A stretch of 64,000 nucleotides of DNA. It comes from Adineta vaga (lineage: Eukaryota > Rotifera). A program made the translations under genes and the position numbers. The notes beneath the pieces are model-generated. The model worked only from the letters and a program-made list of their open reading frames with translations, was not told the origin of the DNA and ran no database searches. Position 1 is the first letter of the stretch. Every line of letters starts with the position of its first letter. This document shows, piece by piece, positions 23,301 to 40,682 of the stretch. The DNA lies in the NCBI GenBank assembly GCA_021613535.1, contig CP075494.1, positions 12,276,001 through 12,340,000 of the forward strand, read 5' to 3'.

Positions 23301-25023
23301 ATTCGATTTTGTTACTTAGGACTTGATGGTGGCACAAGTAGTCTCGAACGGGAACGATTGATTAATGCATTTAATGCACCTAATTCTAATGCGAAGTTAT
23401 TTTTGTTATCCACACGGTAAAACTCTTAAATAAGAAAAACTGACTCTTAAAATCTTATTTTTTCTGTTTTCTCAATAGTGCGGGTTGTCTTGGAATAAAT
23501 TTAATTGCCGCAAATCGTGTGATTGTTATGGATGTATCATGGAATCCATGTTTAGATGCTCAAGCTGTTTGTCGTGTGTATCGATATGGACAAAAACGAC
23601 ATTGTTACATCTATCGATTAATTGCTGATTTTACAATGGAAAAACGTATTTATGATCGTCAGATAGCGAAGCAAGGTATGTCTGATCGGGTAGTGGATGA
23701 AATGCAACCACAAAATCAATTTACAAGGAATGAAGTCGAAAACTTGCTCCATTTTGCGGTAAAAATATTTGTTGATTATTATGATAAATCTAGGAAACGT
23801 TTTTTTTAGACTGAAGAAGAACTACCTGCTCCAGATTTAGTTGAGAAAATTGATGAAATAACAAATGATCCAGTTTTGAAAACGGCATGCATAGAGTTTG
23901 CACAATCAATAACGAAAATTCCATTTACACATGAATCTCTACTGTGTGATCGTAAAGAATATCAAATGACATCAGCAGAAAAACGTCGTGCTGAAAAAGA
24001 ATATCATGATGAAAAACGAATGAATGCTTTTTCATATCGTTCAAGATTTCATCCATCACGATCGTAACATTCATTTATTCTTCTGATTCAAATTTCAATT
24101 TCATCTAATCTATCTTTAGATATTCTCGATTATTCAATGATTATGAATCACGTTCATTTATACATTCTTCACCATCAACATCTTCTCTGGAATCTCGCTT
24201 TCCATTGTATCAGCCATTACAATCGACAGCCTCAATGACACCATTACCTCATCATATACAACAGCAATCAACAGATGATAAATTAGAACAATTAAAACAA
24301 CATGGAATATCTGTACAACCAATTTTACTAAAAAGTCGTAAGTGATCAATCATGAGACATGTAATAAATAAGAAGAATAACAATAATTTATTTGTCTTTG
24401 TTTTAGCATTACAAGTTCAATTGAATGCAACAGAACGTGAACTTATTCCATCGGGTGTACGTATTCATGTTATAAAAGGATCTCGTGGTTCGTATATTCG
24501 AACACCTGATGGTAAATTCTTTGCTGTTCGTCAACCATCATCACTCATATCTGGAAATGATCGAAAACTGCCTACAATGCTTCCGCCACATCGACATCCA
24601 ACGCTAGCATCTAACCCAATCGATCAATATTTATTTAGTAAATTCCCATCTATAAAAAAACTCTAGTATTCTATTTTTGAATATTCTATAGATCCATCAC
24701 CACCTATTCAATCTTCAACATCATCATTAATGAATGATATGAATGATATGATTGATTTAAATAATGAAATTGATTTATTAATTGATGATACACCACCTAA
24801 TTCGACTCTTGCTCCTGTATCTTTTCAACCTTCTCAAACATCATCTTCATCGTCAGCTTTTGATGATCTCTCTTCATGGCATAGTGATTATTTTCAACAA
24901 CCAAATTTTTATTCCGATTTTTTCCCTAATAATTCAAGTTTATCCATGTTATCACCATCAACAAACATCGACACTGATAACAGTACGAATGGTTTTACAT
25001 CAAATGCTTTAACATTTATGTAA
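20342..25023 (+). CDS. RAD54L2: RAD54L2/ARIP4-type SNF2 chromatin ATPase
   Basis: A nuclear SNF2-family DNA-dependent ATPase of the ATRX/ARIP4 branch (ARIP4 binds androgen receptor and SUMO in mammals). Sixteen exons in frame: 20342-20870, 20923-21081, 21135-21340, 21397-21796, 21991-22099, 22163-22209, 22266-22624, 22682-22918, 22973-23091, 23157-23254, 23320-23416, 23479-23758, 23810-24063, 24120-24337, 24407-24637, 24692-25023; 1224 aa. Order: acidic runs and a Lys-rich nuclear signal (residues about 18-80), Walker [12 protein letters not shown] ending at 298, motif Ia [13 protein letters not shown], motif II DEGH at 446-449, motif [17 protein letters not shown], then [15 protein letters not shown], and helicase C motifs STRAGCLGIN and [12 protein letters not shown]. 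The ARIP4-specific block FVRPNYLG...[15 protein letters not shown] decides against RAD54 itself. The last two exons are Ser/Pro/Asp-rich and variable. Confidence 0.93.
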
Positions 25024-25547
25024 ATTTTCCTTCTCTGACATTGTTTGTATTTCGCAATGAAATTTATCTATCAACATTGCATCTGTAAAATCTATTTTTC
25101 TTCTTCTTTTCATACAGGTCTATTGAATCTATAAATATGAATCCCATACAGATTTAGGCATATATATTATTGTTGTTTCTTTTTTTCTTCATTTTCTTTT
25201 TCTTTCCCTCGAACATTTATTTGTTATTTCTTGTAATGTTTCGTATTTATGGTTTTCCTTTTCTCTTCATATCAAACGACAGGAAACAAACTATAATATA
25301 AATATACACAAGAGTATGTATATGAAACAATCATTCAAATTCTCTCAGTCGATGATAGAAATAATTTAAAGTGTTTACTTTTGAATATACACAAAGAAAA
25401 CTTCAAAGCAATACGAACTTACATTTTTCTTTCATATGAGTCAGTAATAATATAAAATAAAGATAAGTAAAGAATGATAAGATGAAATATTTCTTAATGT
25501 TACATCTTGTCATCTGATTCTTTTATTTCGAGAATTTATTTTGAGAG
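25024..25547. other. Intergenic between RAD54L2 and HPS4
   Basis: The 3' flank of RAD54L2 is rich in pyrimidine tracts (tttctttttttcttcattttc near 25180-25205). No frame of interest was found. HPS4 starts in the same direction. Confidence 0.6.
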
Positions 25548-28168
25548 ATGGCAGCAAATCTAAAAACGAAATCATCAGCTTCGTTGGTGAATCCTTTTTT
25601 CTTTATCTTCGATTTTTATATGATGCAAGGAGCATCCGATGATAATGATGTACTTCCCGAAGCAATTCTATACTTCTATCCAATAGATGAGCAAGCTAAA
25701 ACACAAGTAAATATTTATTCGAATGTTCTCATTTGACTTTTTCTTTCATTTGAAAATTAGAAACTTTTAGAATGTGGTGAACTTGTTGGAATGGTTCAAT
25801 ATTTTCAACATGATCTTTTTCGATCCATATCTCGAACATTTCATTTTGACAAAACATTAGTCGTTCATGAACACTATGGTAGACATAGTGGTGTAAATAT
25901 TTCCTTTATTGCAAATATTTCAATTGACTTTTTTCTCTCATTGTTTTTTTTTAAGTTCTTAGTCACTTCACATGATACATGTGTTGAAGAAGAAGCACGA
26001 ATTCATTTGAAAAATATTATGAATATATTTAATATTCTCTATGGTACGTGGAATCATGTACAGGGAGTAAATAATATACAAGCAATGATTTATTTTCAAC
26101 GATGAGAATACATTCATCTTTCTAGGTTTATGGAACAGACAAAAGAATGAATACATTTCTTAATCAAGCATTAACACCAATTGTGAATTATGTATTAAAT
26201 CAACCTAGATCAATTCCATATCTATTTTCAACGATTGGATATACACCATTAAAGAAAGTATGTATGAGAATGAGAAAAATAAGACATCATTTCGAATTTA
26301 TCTATTCTTTGATAGGAAAATGGCAAAGTATTATTAGAATGTAAACATTGTATTGATTATTTGAAATTAATGTATGGTATGAAAAATGGTTTACTTGGAT
26401 ATGATCGAAAGTAGATGAAATGAATGTCATTGAATTGAAAATAATAATTTATTTTTATAGAATTCTATATTCTTCATTTGATATTGATACAAATTATTCT
26501 TTACAATTTATTTTTCAATTAAGAAATGAGTTACCAGTAAGTAGATTTTCATCTTACAATGAATGTAAATTGTAATGTAACTGCAATAGAAGAGAATATT
26601 TTTCTAGCAACAAAGAACATCTTTATAAATTCTTGATATATTTCATAGGATGACTTGATATGTATACCATGGGATTCTGATTTCAAACTAAAAAATGGTG
26701 TATCATTATTTCGATTATATCTTCCTCGATCATCACAAATTACTACGGATTCTACATCTAATATTAATACAACGACTACTGAAATTCATCCACCTGCAAC
26801 TCCTCCAAAAATGATCACATTACCGATAAATATTCTTGATGATTCAGCAACTTCATGTGACGAATCGTTATCGTTAAGAAATCGATTTTACAATGACGAA
26901 TTCTCACCATCACTTCCCGATCGCAGACGACGTGGTATGTTGATACCAACAGATCAATCTGGTTCATCGGAAGAACGAGGTTTTGATACAGATACCATGG
27001 ATGAATCATCATCCATAAGTGCTATTGATGATATTAGTGTTTCCTCTTTATCAAACAGTGAACCATCATGTGACATCGTTGAACAAGTAATGAGTACTAA
27101 TTATTATTAAGCTTCATCTAAATGATTATTCATTGTTTTAGAATTTATTTGAAGTCCCATTGACAGATGAACAGAAAATAGAAAATTTACGATCACGTTC
27201 ATCTACATTAAGTAATGATATGGAAAAAACTATAGAAATAGACTATATGAACAATACAACAGAAACAATCGATCGGATTCATATCACACAAATTGATTCA
27301 TTTGAAAATAGTGATGATGATAATATTGAAGATTTTCAAATAATTCATCGAAGACCTCATCCACGAACAGCAACAGTAACAAGCAATTCTGATGCAAAGA
27401 AAGTAGATTTTCTTAAAAGTGATCGTCATGAAATGTTAGTCAGTTGGACAAATATACCCGATCGAAATAATGAACAAGAACGCGATGAACTTGTTTTATA
27501 TGTACAAAGAAATTCTCGAATGGCATTTGCAGGCGTCATGGAACAGAAGTTATTGACTGATGAATATCTCAAAACATTGGTGAGGATTTAAGTAATCAAT
27601 TTATTTCGTTTTATTAATTGAGAAAAATAAGTTTGTCTGTGAATGAACAATTGTTAGAGTTTACTCTCTGTTTCATAGTGGAATTTCATGCTCACACAAA
27701 TGGCACATATGGAATCTGAAATTCATGCTGTATCTACAGCAAACGAAGTTATGGTAAACATCGTTTCTTTTTCAAATAATCGAATAATTATTTCGATATT
27801 TTAGAAACTATTTAATGATGCCAGATTTCAATTTAATGAAAATACTTGTAATGCTGAATGTAAGAAATCTAAATTATATAAATCAGTTCTGTCTTGATTT
27901 TGTTGAATTTTCAGTCGAACAAGCAGTTGATGGAGTACGAACTTATCGAAAACTACCCACAGATGAAAGTTCATACATGGCATTTTTAGCTCGAACAGAA
28001 CTTAATCGAGATCCAGATCGAAAAATTATTGGACTTTCGTAAGAGCTTTGATTCAAGAAAGAAATCTTTTATTTGTATTTTTCATTTAGACGAGGAAGTC
28101 ATCTTGTAACTGCTGATCGACGTTTACCAGATCGTACTATTTATTCCCCACGACGAATTCAAGATTAA
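25548..28168 (+). CDS. HPS4: HPS4, BLOC-3 subunit
   Basis: HPS4 pairs with HPS1 in BLOC-3, the exchange factor for Rab32/38 in lysosome-related organelle biogenesis. Twelve exons in frame: 25548-25706, 25761-25892, 25956-26066, 26126-26257, 26316-26410, 26461-26536, 26649-27086, 27142-27579, 27679-27753, 27805-27859, 27915-28038, 28090-28168; 637 aa. The N-terminal longin domain is recognisable: NPFFFIFDFYMMQGASDD, then AILYFYP and KLLECGELVGMVQYF, matching human NYFFLYDGS...[24 protein letters not shown]. A second domain has LLECKHCIDYLKL and NELPDDLICIPWDSDF. The middle (exons 7-8) is a disordered Ser/Thr/Asp-rich region, as in mammals, and the C-terminal domain starts LVLYVQRNSRMAFAGVMEQK. 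CCZ1 is the main alternative among longin proteins, but the layout favours HPS4. Confidence 0.82.
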
Positions 28169-28383
28169 ATAAAGGAGAGATACATATTGCAATGAGAGAA
28201 CGAAGTATTTCATCGAAATTAATTTTCATGGTTTGTCATTTTTTTAATAAAAGATTTTATATATATATTATGATGATTTGCTATAGCTTTTGTTTATATC
28301 TTCGTTGTATCTCAATACCCGAGCAATAGATACGAACATTATTACAAAACTGAAGAAGAATAAAGAAAAAATAAATAAATGAT

Positions 28384-31300
28384 TTATCGAGGAAACATAA
28401 CAATAAGGCAGACAATAATTGCTGTTAAATAAATAAAAAAGAATGTTCGATCAAGTACAAGTGCAACTTGTTTCCAATCATTTACTGTTTTGGCTTTTGC
28501 TTCTTTATCTTCCATACGTTTTCTTGTTGTTCGTAGAAAATCTCGAATTTCTTTCAAATCACTTTCAACTGTCATAAATGTAATTGATGCGGATATTTGT
28601 TGTTGAATTTGTTGTGCAATGGAATTCTCTTGATTTAATTGATGATGATGGTGATGATGATGATGATGTGAATGTGGATGATGAGAATTATGATCATTCA
28701 TCATTTCTAATGTTTCTAACGAATCATTATTAGTTGTAGTTACAGTACGTTTATCACCCGCCGATTTAAAACGTTCTTTGAGTAATTCAAATTTTTCGAA
28801 TTTATCACCATCACAGGTGGCTTTTATTGGTGAAACTAATCCATTGACTGCATGTTGTTGATATACATTGGTATGTGGTACCATAAGAAATAATGGAGCA
28901 AGCCATTCAAGAAAAATCTAAATAATTATTATTTTTGATAAAATATAGACAAATTCTTTTAAATTAAAGAATCAACGAACTCTTCGGAGCATTGGTGGCA
29001 TTGGTCCATTGCCTCGAAAATATATGTGGACGACTATTGTACATAGAAATGTTGATGTAGCAATCATTCCCATATTTAAACAATAATATGCGCCTAAAAA
29101 GAAGATCATTAAATATGAAATCAATTCTTGCTAGAAGTTTGCATCTTTCTCCATTCTCATTTTTTTTCTTGAAGAATCGAGTTGATACCGATATTTGTCG
29201 ACTCATCATTTTGTTATATGATACGGATAAAATTTTCGATGAATATACTTCCTTTCGTTTTAAGATTGAAATTCTTTCGGAAAAAAGAAGAAACAACATA
29301 CAATCAAACACTTACATTATGTGAAACTATACCCTAGGAAATTACTCGATGCATACTCATAATCAAGAGGCGACACGAGGGAATTCAACTGAACATTCTA
29401 TCAAGTAACAATAAGAAGAAAAGGTCTGAATCGCATTCATGTCGTCATTGTTAGTCACTTTTCAATCTCGTATTGTGTACTAAAGACTTACCTATTGATG
29501 TTACTCTATCTTAAATTAGTATATATCTTTTGTTCTATAAGATCTACTTTATCTGCCCATTGACCTGAAGGATAGAAATGTTCTTTGTCTAATTTATAAG
29601 TGAACAGATAGATATTTTTCTATCAAATTTCTTATTTCTGCTCTTTGCAGAATTGATAAAGGCTAATTTTGCTTCCTGTTCAAAACAAAAGAGTGCACAC
29701 TTAAACATTCATTCATCATTTTACACTTCAACAGAAATCTATTTCAAACACTCACTTTCTACAAATGAAGAAAAAACACACACACACATCAAGTAAGTAT
29801 TTTGAAATGTCTATATATTGTGTTTTTATTACGATTGCTTTCATTGAAAGAAATATGGGAAATACTTTGTATTGCGTTTCCGAACATACTTATCTTTCAT
29901 CATCGTTTATTGAGAAAAAGTAATAGATCATCAGAGAAACAAAAAACATGATTAACTTACCAATACGAGGAATATGTTCAGCATTTGATGGCATATTTTT
30001 GTATAACAGAAGCAACAACACAAAAAATGATGTAAATATATTCATTCCTATTCGTTTAAATTTAAATTTTTATATAGAAAAAAAAAGAAGATATATAGAT
30101 ATAATCAACTTACCAAGTACGAGCTTTGATGGACTTTCAGGCTAAGATTAGAAAGAAAGAAAAGAAAGAAGGTATTTAAAACACATTTCATCCAGAAGAA
30201 ATTCGTCATTACTGGTAACCAAAACAGAATACATGTCAAACATGATAGCAAAACACATGGTAAAATTAAAATATAATTATAGAATCCACCTCGTCGTTCA
30301 AGTGTAATATTAAATTTTAAATCAACATAAATTTCTGGGCAACAATCTAGGTTAAAGAAAAAAGGATTCAAAACAGGATAAATATTTCTTTTCATATGCG
30401 ACAAAAAGAATTTTTACCATATTTTTCTTCATTCCGTGAAGCATTATTATAAGTTATTTCCCATTCATTCGATAAAACATAAGATCGAAGATCAAATCGA
30501 TTGATATTACGATAGAATTGTAGGTTAACTTTCGAACTATCATATGTCCATGAACCAAATTTCATCGTACAATTTTGTCGATCGTAAGGAAAGCGTCTAG
30601 GAAAGGTTAAATAAAATTCATGAAGAAAAAACAAGAACCATAGTTTCGTACCGAATATCAATTTGACATGTTGACTTAAAAATTGACATCGGTTTCCAAA
30701 AAACAGTTCCATTGTAATAAACAGTTGCTAATACTTCACGTTTCTCTTCAAGACGCGTATCAGCACTAGAAAAAAGAAATTTATCTAAGTTAGGCTAATA
30801 TTATGATCAGTAAGCATGTTGATCTCTCTAGGAGTCGGGTAAATGGATATCCTCAAGGCATATTGTCCTTTTCTCTGTCTCTCTCTCTCTGCCTCTCCCT
30901 TTTTTTCTTCTTGCTGGTTATTCTGAAAAAAAAAGATGAATGACTTGCAGATGGTTTCTTAACTGAATTTATCTTTTGGGATTCTAATGACAAACTTACT
31001 AGTTGTACAACGTCACATCTGGTTGCCAAATACGTTTAATAGGAAGACGGATATCGATAAGATTATCTAGAAAAAAATGAAAAATTATTCTTGTTATTCT
31101 CATTCGTTTGTTTCCTCTCTATTCACCATAATCTTCGGGATCCCTAAAATATAAACAAAATCAACATGTTTTACAATTAAAAAAGAATAACAAGTTAACT
31201 TACCATGTCAATGCTTCGTCGTCCCATTCCTACGAAGAAAAAAAAACACATTAAAGATAACAAGTCTACATATAAACATCGAGATCTACATACATAGATT

Positions 31301-31660
31301 TGCCATTGATTTGTAATTAATACTTGATTTTTCTCATCCTAAATACAAACTCATTAATCTTTATTTTTTATTTGTTTATGTCATATATACCAGATCACTG
31401 ATATGAATAAGTTGCAAACCAAATCGTACTTCGACATCTTCAGACATATTTCTAACAGGACGTCCCCATTTAACTTGATAATTATCAAGTAAATCACAAA
31501 TCAGCCGTTGTTCAGCATTCCATGTGAGAATTCGTTCACGATTACATTTTTGTTCGAAAGAAAAATTAACTTAAAATAAATCCTAGAACTAATAAATTTA
31601 TATTTTCTTCGAATTTATCTTACCAAAAGTTGAGAAAAAGATAAGAAATAAGAACAACAT
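28384..31660 (-). CDS. Nicotinic acetylcholine receptor, alpha-type subunit
   Basis: A pentameric Cys-loop cation channel subunit at the cell surface. Thirteen exons in frame: 31660-31624, 31569-31391, 31338-31294, 31229-31204, 31143-31127, 31066-31000, 30765-30652, 30596-30418, 30346-30213, 30141-30114, 30047-29961, 29093-28981, 28917-28384; 519 aa. Signal peptide MLFLFLIFFSTF; loop A region IRLPIKRIWQPDVTLYN; a canonical 13-residue Cys-loop, CQIDIRRFPYDRQNC; and vicinal cysteines in loop C (KYDCCPEIYVD), the hallmark of an agonist-binding alpha subunit. TM1 follows RRGGFYNYILILP, TM2 starts PPESPSKLVLG, TM3 AYYCLNMGMIATSTF, and TM4 is near the C-terminus (ALVLDRTFFFIYLTAIIV). The TM3-TM4 loop carries a His-rich run ([13 protein letters not shown]). 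The Glu before TM2 (PPESP) fits cation selectivity. Closest by eye to alpha7/alpha9-type subunits. Confidence 0.95.
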
Positions 31661-33721
31661 TATTGCTATTATTATTATTATTATTAATGGAATTGAACTG
31701 ATTTAAAATTTATAAAATAATACGACTTAGCTTCAATGTCGTCTATGTTAAGAATAGTGCTTCGATTGTTGTTAGTTTTCTTTTTTTTCGCTATATTTTC
31801 TTCTATCCTGATGAAGAGAGAAGAAGATAGAGAGAGAGAGAGAGGGAGGAAAAAACGGAAAATGCTTCTAGAGTATGACGTGCTCGTTCTCGCGAGAGCG
31901 AGAGATGATAGATTTTTACTAGCCGTTTCTTCAAGTGTCGTGTCCCGATTAGAGTATTATCTCTCTACTCTCCTTTTTTCGCTTGAACTGCATTGCCAAG
32001 AGAGGCAGCGATATAGATACTTGGAAATATTTGCTTTACGCGAATATAGCGAGAGAGGAGGAGACAGAGGGAGAGAGAAACGCTTGCTTGAATAGAAACA
32101 TTCATTTCTTCTCTGTATGTAAAATAAAGCGACAATTGAATCATTATTTTATTATTAGAATAGACTTATATTAAAAAAAAAAGGAAGGAGGAAAAAGAGG
32201 AAGACGAAGACGAAGACGATGCTGACGATGAAGTTCATCGGCACTTTTCTATAACGCACATTGAGTGTCTCTTTCGATTATCTCTCTCGTGTATGTACGC
32301 ATTCAGCTCAGCAGTAGATTTTTTGATTGACTGATGTACTAAGAGAGAAGACAAGCGCTCGTCAGCATGTGTCTCCTGATGTAGGAAATGTGATTATAGG
32401 CGTTCTGTCATCATCATTTTCTTTTATTGCATTCATTGATCAAACAATCTACAAACTCTATCAAGGTATCAACTTCAGAATTAAGATAGATAAACATCAT
32501 ATTTTGATCTGTTTGTTATTTTTAGTCGAACAAAGAATGTCAAAGATAAATCGATCAGATGGTAGAAATGATTGCTTGAGGATTTGAGAATAGAATCAAA
32601 CAGACAACATCGATCGTAATAATGTAAGCTTTCATTTATTAATCGGATTGTATGCATTCATCAACATAGTTTGAATAACATGCAATAGGAAGAGAGAGAG
32701 AGAGATGGGTGGGGGGAGAGAAAGAAAGAAATACACGCACGACCATCATTGAGACCGAACAAGTGTATGGATTCATCATTTTTCAACGTCATTAGCATCC
32801 GGTTTTGTTACTATTCATTTCTATCAAATCTACTCATTTCTTTTCTATTTACATTCTACAATAACTTTGGCAATTGTATCGGATTTGTGTTTAATTATTT
32901 TCCTTTTTCTTTTATGTTCAAGCTTAGATTATTAGCTTTGTTCATCTCGATAGTACTGAGTAAATAATAATCCGATAGAAAAATAATATCAATTATTTGT
33001 TCTTAAAAAAAAGAACTTTTAATCACGCTACAGTAAAGAAAAAGAAACTTATTAGTTTTCTATTCAACGATTCTGTTTTCCCCAGTAATATTAATTAGAT
33101 TTCGACATCATGTTCGTCTCTGTACTTCGTTCAATTATGACGAAAGAATGTTCAAGGAAAAACTTAACTTTTCTAATTATTTACATAAGACAAATCGTTT
33201 GGAAAAACTTCACGCATCACATATGATAATAATGAGTAGAATTATAACGTCCATTATCAAAATTATATGGTTACTACTTTGATAAATTGTTAGCAATATT
33301 TAAACATTCTCTGTTGTTGTCACTCTGGTTGATGAGAAGTTTCTTTTTCATGATATTGAAATGACCTCAATGAATCATTCATGAGTATGATTAAAACGAA
33401 GAAAATAACGATAGTTTATACATCCGTTATTGTAATCGTTGTCAATCGAGAAGAATTATATTTCCGAAATCTCATTTCTACTATTAGCTCATTATCGATC
33501 GATAGAAATGAAGCATAAAAAAAAAGAGATTTGCATATCGTTCTGAACAGTTCGTTGAACATTGAAAGATTCGGAGAGAATGATAATCGATTTTGACCAT
33601 TTACTTTAAAAACAACAACAAAGAAGAAAAAAAAAGAATGAGGAACGCAGACATGAATAGATTTATTGAATAAAATAACAGAGAAAGAAAGAGAACTAAA
33701 ATCGAAGAAGATGCCTTTTCT
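31661..33721. other. Intergenic with GA-rich tracts
   Basis: The 5' flank of the nicotinic subunit and the 3' flank of SEC23. Contains (TTA)n at about 31666-31685, GA tracts at 31826-31848, 32690-32705 and around 32050-32080, and a GAC-rich run near 32200-32217. Frames here are low-complexity and unsupported. Confidence 0.6.
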
Positions 33722-37533
<3,812 letters not shown>

Positions 37534-40500
37534 TCACCCATGGACTGTTCGTTTCCTATAATTGAAGTCTTTGAATTCCTTTGGCTCTTTTCGTAATTGT
37601 AGCGTCGGACTTCGAAGCTGTCTCGATAGTGTTCGCTCTGGATTCATCGTGCGTCTTTCTTTATTTTTTCTTGATGAAATTGTCGTTGATTTTTTTAGGT
37701 TTTTCTGTGCAGTTACTCGCTTTTGCTCGTCCATATGTTGCGATCGAATTATAATATATAGAACAATTGTCCAAAATCCTTCTAAACAAGTAAAGATGAT
37801 AAATAACCATCCTAGCACATCAGCAGCTTCTCTATCAACAAAAGTGATCGATGGACCAAACACCCATCCAATTCCTTGCGTAATACAGGATGATAGTAAA
37901 ACAAGTACGCATCGTTTCATTCGTTCGTACGACTGATGTGGAGATGTGGCATGTCGAACATGACTGATGATTCGACTACCAACAAGGATCATGATCAACA
38001 CATTAATCAACAAGAAAATACCAGCAGGAATTGTCATGAAATAATAAATCACATCACGTGTAAACCAACAGAGTCTATATGGATAGAGTTTTGTAATATG
38101 AGAAGACGAATTAGAATCAAATCCAATCGCCAATGAAACACATGCCACAGAAATGAAGAACGAGATCAGCAACATGAAACATAGTCTTCGATATGATGGC
38201 TCAGGAAACAGATAAACAAATCGAAGATAGTTAAAATAACCAACACTTGTCTTCACACAAAACATGAAGATCAAGAGAAAGTAGGTAACAAACATTAACA
38301 CAGTCGAACTCAAGAAACATGGCTGTTCGTTTGAAGATGGTGTCCTTGTATAGACTGTCATTGCTAGTGCAATGAAGAAAATGAAAAGAAGTGTTGTACT
38401 TGCAGCTGATAACAATGGAAGAAGAAGACGTGCTTCGATAGCTACAAGAGGATTACAGAATCGAGATCCTAATCCGTGAGCAATGACAATGATGAAACAG
38501 AGAATGGATATGCATTGAAATACCAGTGATGCAATGTCTTGAGGCTCGAGTTTAGATTTAGTTGAACCATTGGGTAGCCAAATGAGAGCAAATGTCGTGT
38601 TATGATTGCAGTGACATTCGAATCGCTTGTAGATCTTATTATAGTGAGCTGGCGAACATCCATTTTCATCCCAAGTACGATTGATTGTGTTATAGTATGA
38701 ACAACGATAGTCTTGATCATCGTTTCGAGTATATTTATTGAAAAGCTTAAAGTATAAGAAGACATTGATTGTAGTATTGGTGTTGTTAATTTTTTGTACG
38801 GAAAAGACAACAAGTGATGAAACAATCGTTTTGTTAGTGATGTTGTCTGCATTTGCGAATGATGTTGGATCATTAATGATGAGAATTTTGAGTGCTGTGA
38901 CATCTTTCAAAGTCTGATTGTCAACAATAGCTGCTGTCAATAGATCTGGATTGTTGATTCTCTCATTTTTATTCTGTGTATTAACGACACGTCCAGTTTT
39001 GTCATCTTTGACGGATACACCCAAGACGAATACATTTTCATTATCGGTTTTAGTTGATTGAATCATTATAGATGACGAATTTGAGTTTTTGAGCCCATCG
39101 ATTTGATCCATACTGGTAATAATTTCATCGATCTTTTGTATCGTGAACGTGCCAGTTAGATTTGCGTCTGGATCCGGATTTTTGATTACATCAAAGTACA
39201 AAATAAATGCGTCAGCTTTTTGGTTATCTGTTGTATTGGTGGAGTTTAGTATATCCAATGCTATATTCTATTAGAGAAAAGAGATGTAGATGAAAATGGA
39301 ACTTGATGATATTGCATACTATGCCTGCTTCTTTGGAAGTACACGTATCATTGGATAGGTACACTGGAGTTGAACTGTTACATTTGTCAGTGTTATATGA
39401 AACTGAAATATTAGTTTTCGCTGTTGTGGGTGGGCTCATATAAGTAGAATTAAGTTGGTTGTCATGCGTGGTCGAGGAAGTTATTGTTGAATTCATTATT
39501 GTTATCGGTACTGTGTTAACGCTTACTGTATGAATTTGTGTGCTCTGAGAGATGGCTGTTGTAATAGTTGTAGTGCTTTCGATCGAGTCGGTCGGTGTTT
39601 TGGCCGTAAAAGCCGGTGTACTTATATTCAACGATGTTGTTGTTGTGGTGGTTGTTGTTAGTAGTGATGTATATGTTTTTTCGCGCTCTGTCACGCTCGC
39701 AGATGTAGAGTCGACATGCGTAAATAATTCTGGTGATGATGAAATACTTGTAGAATACTCTGCAAAAAGACTTGCAGCAAGATCCGTATTAGTCGAAATA
39801 CCAGACGTTTTTTCAGTAGATATATTAAGATCTGTTGTTATTTTAGTATCTGATAATGTTGTATTTGGTGTTAATACAGACGTAAATAGCACAATACTAC
39901 TGGCAGTAGTAAGAGATAATCCTGCAGTTGTGGATAAAGAGGTAGCATCACTTGTAAGTATTATTGTTGTATGTGCTAAAGTAACTACTAGAAAAAATAA
40001 AATATACTGAAACGATAATAAACCGATCGTCTAAATTCTATATGTGCATAGATAACGCATAAGATGAAATCGAATAGAGATTTCGAATAGATCGTGCATA
40101 GTTTTAAATTTTTATTTCATAGAATTAATGAATAATTGTTATATAAGATTCGGATAGACAAAATTAATAATGTCTCAGAGTTTTGGTGAATTTACGATAA
40201 GTAATTAATGCATGTCAATAAACTTATTGTTTATAAATTAGAAGTAGAAAAAAATGAGCAATTTTGCACATATTGTTTGGTTATTCTAATCTATTTCAAG
40301 AGGTGCATAGGTCTATACGATACATACCAAATACAGAGTCAGTAGTTAGATCAGTTTCCGGACTTATACTTTCAGTGATACTAGAAGAGGTTGAAGAGAT
40401 AAGTGCTAAAATAGAAAAATATAATACAGATACTTCAATAAATGACCTATTCTTACTTGTGCTCTCTCCAGAACCATCAGTTATCAACAATGACGTAGCA

Positions 40501-40682
40501 GTTTCACTTCCTAGAAATCTTTCTTGAAGATTAATATGTTGAAGTAATTGATGATGCACAGATTGTTCTAAATCATCATCATCATTTGAAAAAAACACGT
40601 GACTATCTGCTTGTATAGTGATGATAAAGATAAAAAAGATAATGATCAATTGAAAATAGAATTTTCTATCGATATTTCTCAT
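37534..40682 (-). CDS. Adhesion GPCR A, mucin-like stalk + GPS + 7TM
   Basis: A class B2 (adhesion) receptor, 901 aa in four exons: 40682-40457, 40405-40328, 39987-39320, 39267-37534. Order: signal peptide (FYFQLIIIFFIFIITIQA, residues about 8-25); about 250 residues of Ser/Thr-rich, likely O-glycosylated stalk; a Cys pair region ending NDTCTSKEAGI; a GAIN-like region; the GPS at about 541-552 reading ECHCNHNTTFALIW; and seven membrane segments from about 565 to 835, with ITQGIGWVFGPS in TM6 and LEGFWTIVLYIIIR in TM7 typical of the family. At the GPS the usual His-Leu-Thr is His-Asn-Thr, so autoproteolysis is doubtful. The long last exon holds GAIN, GPS and 7TM without introns, as in paralogues B and C further along the same strand. 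Ligand unknown; no adhesive domain recognised. Confidence 0.88.

Noticed and set aside
31736-32095. 119-aa frame rich in Arg/Glu
   Set aside because: Driven by a GA-rich simple repeat; no support as a gene.
39552-40010. Val/Ser-rich frame opposite adhesion GPCR A
   Set aside because: It is the complement of the Thr/Ser-rich stalk exon; a shadow frame.
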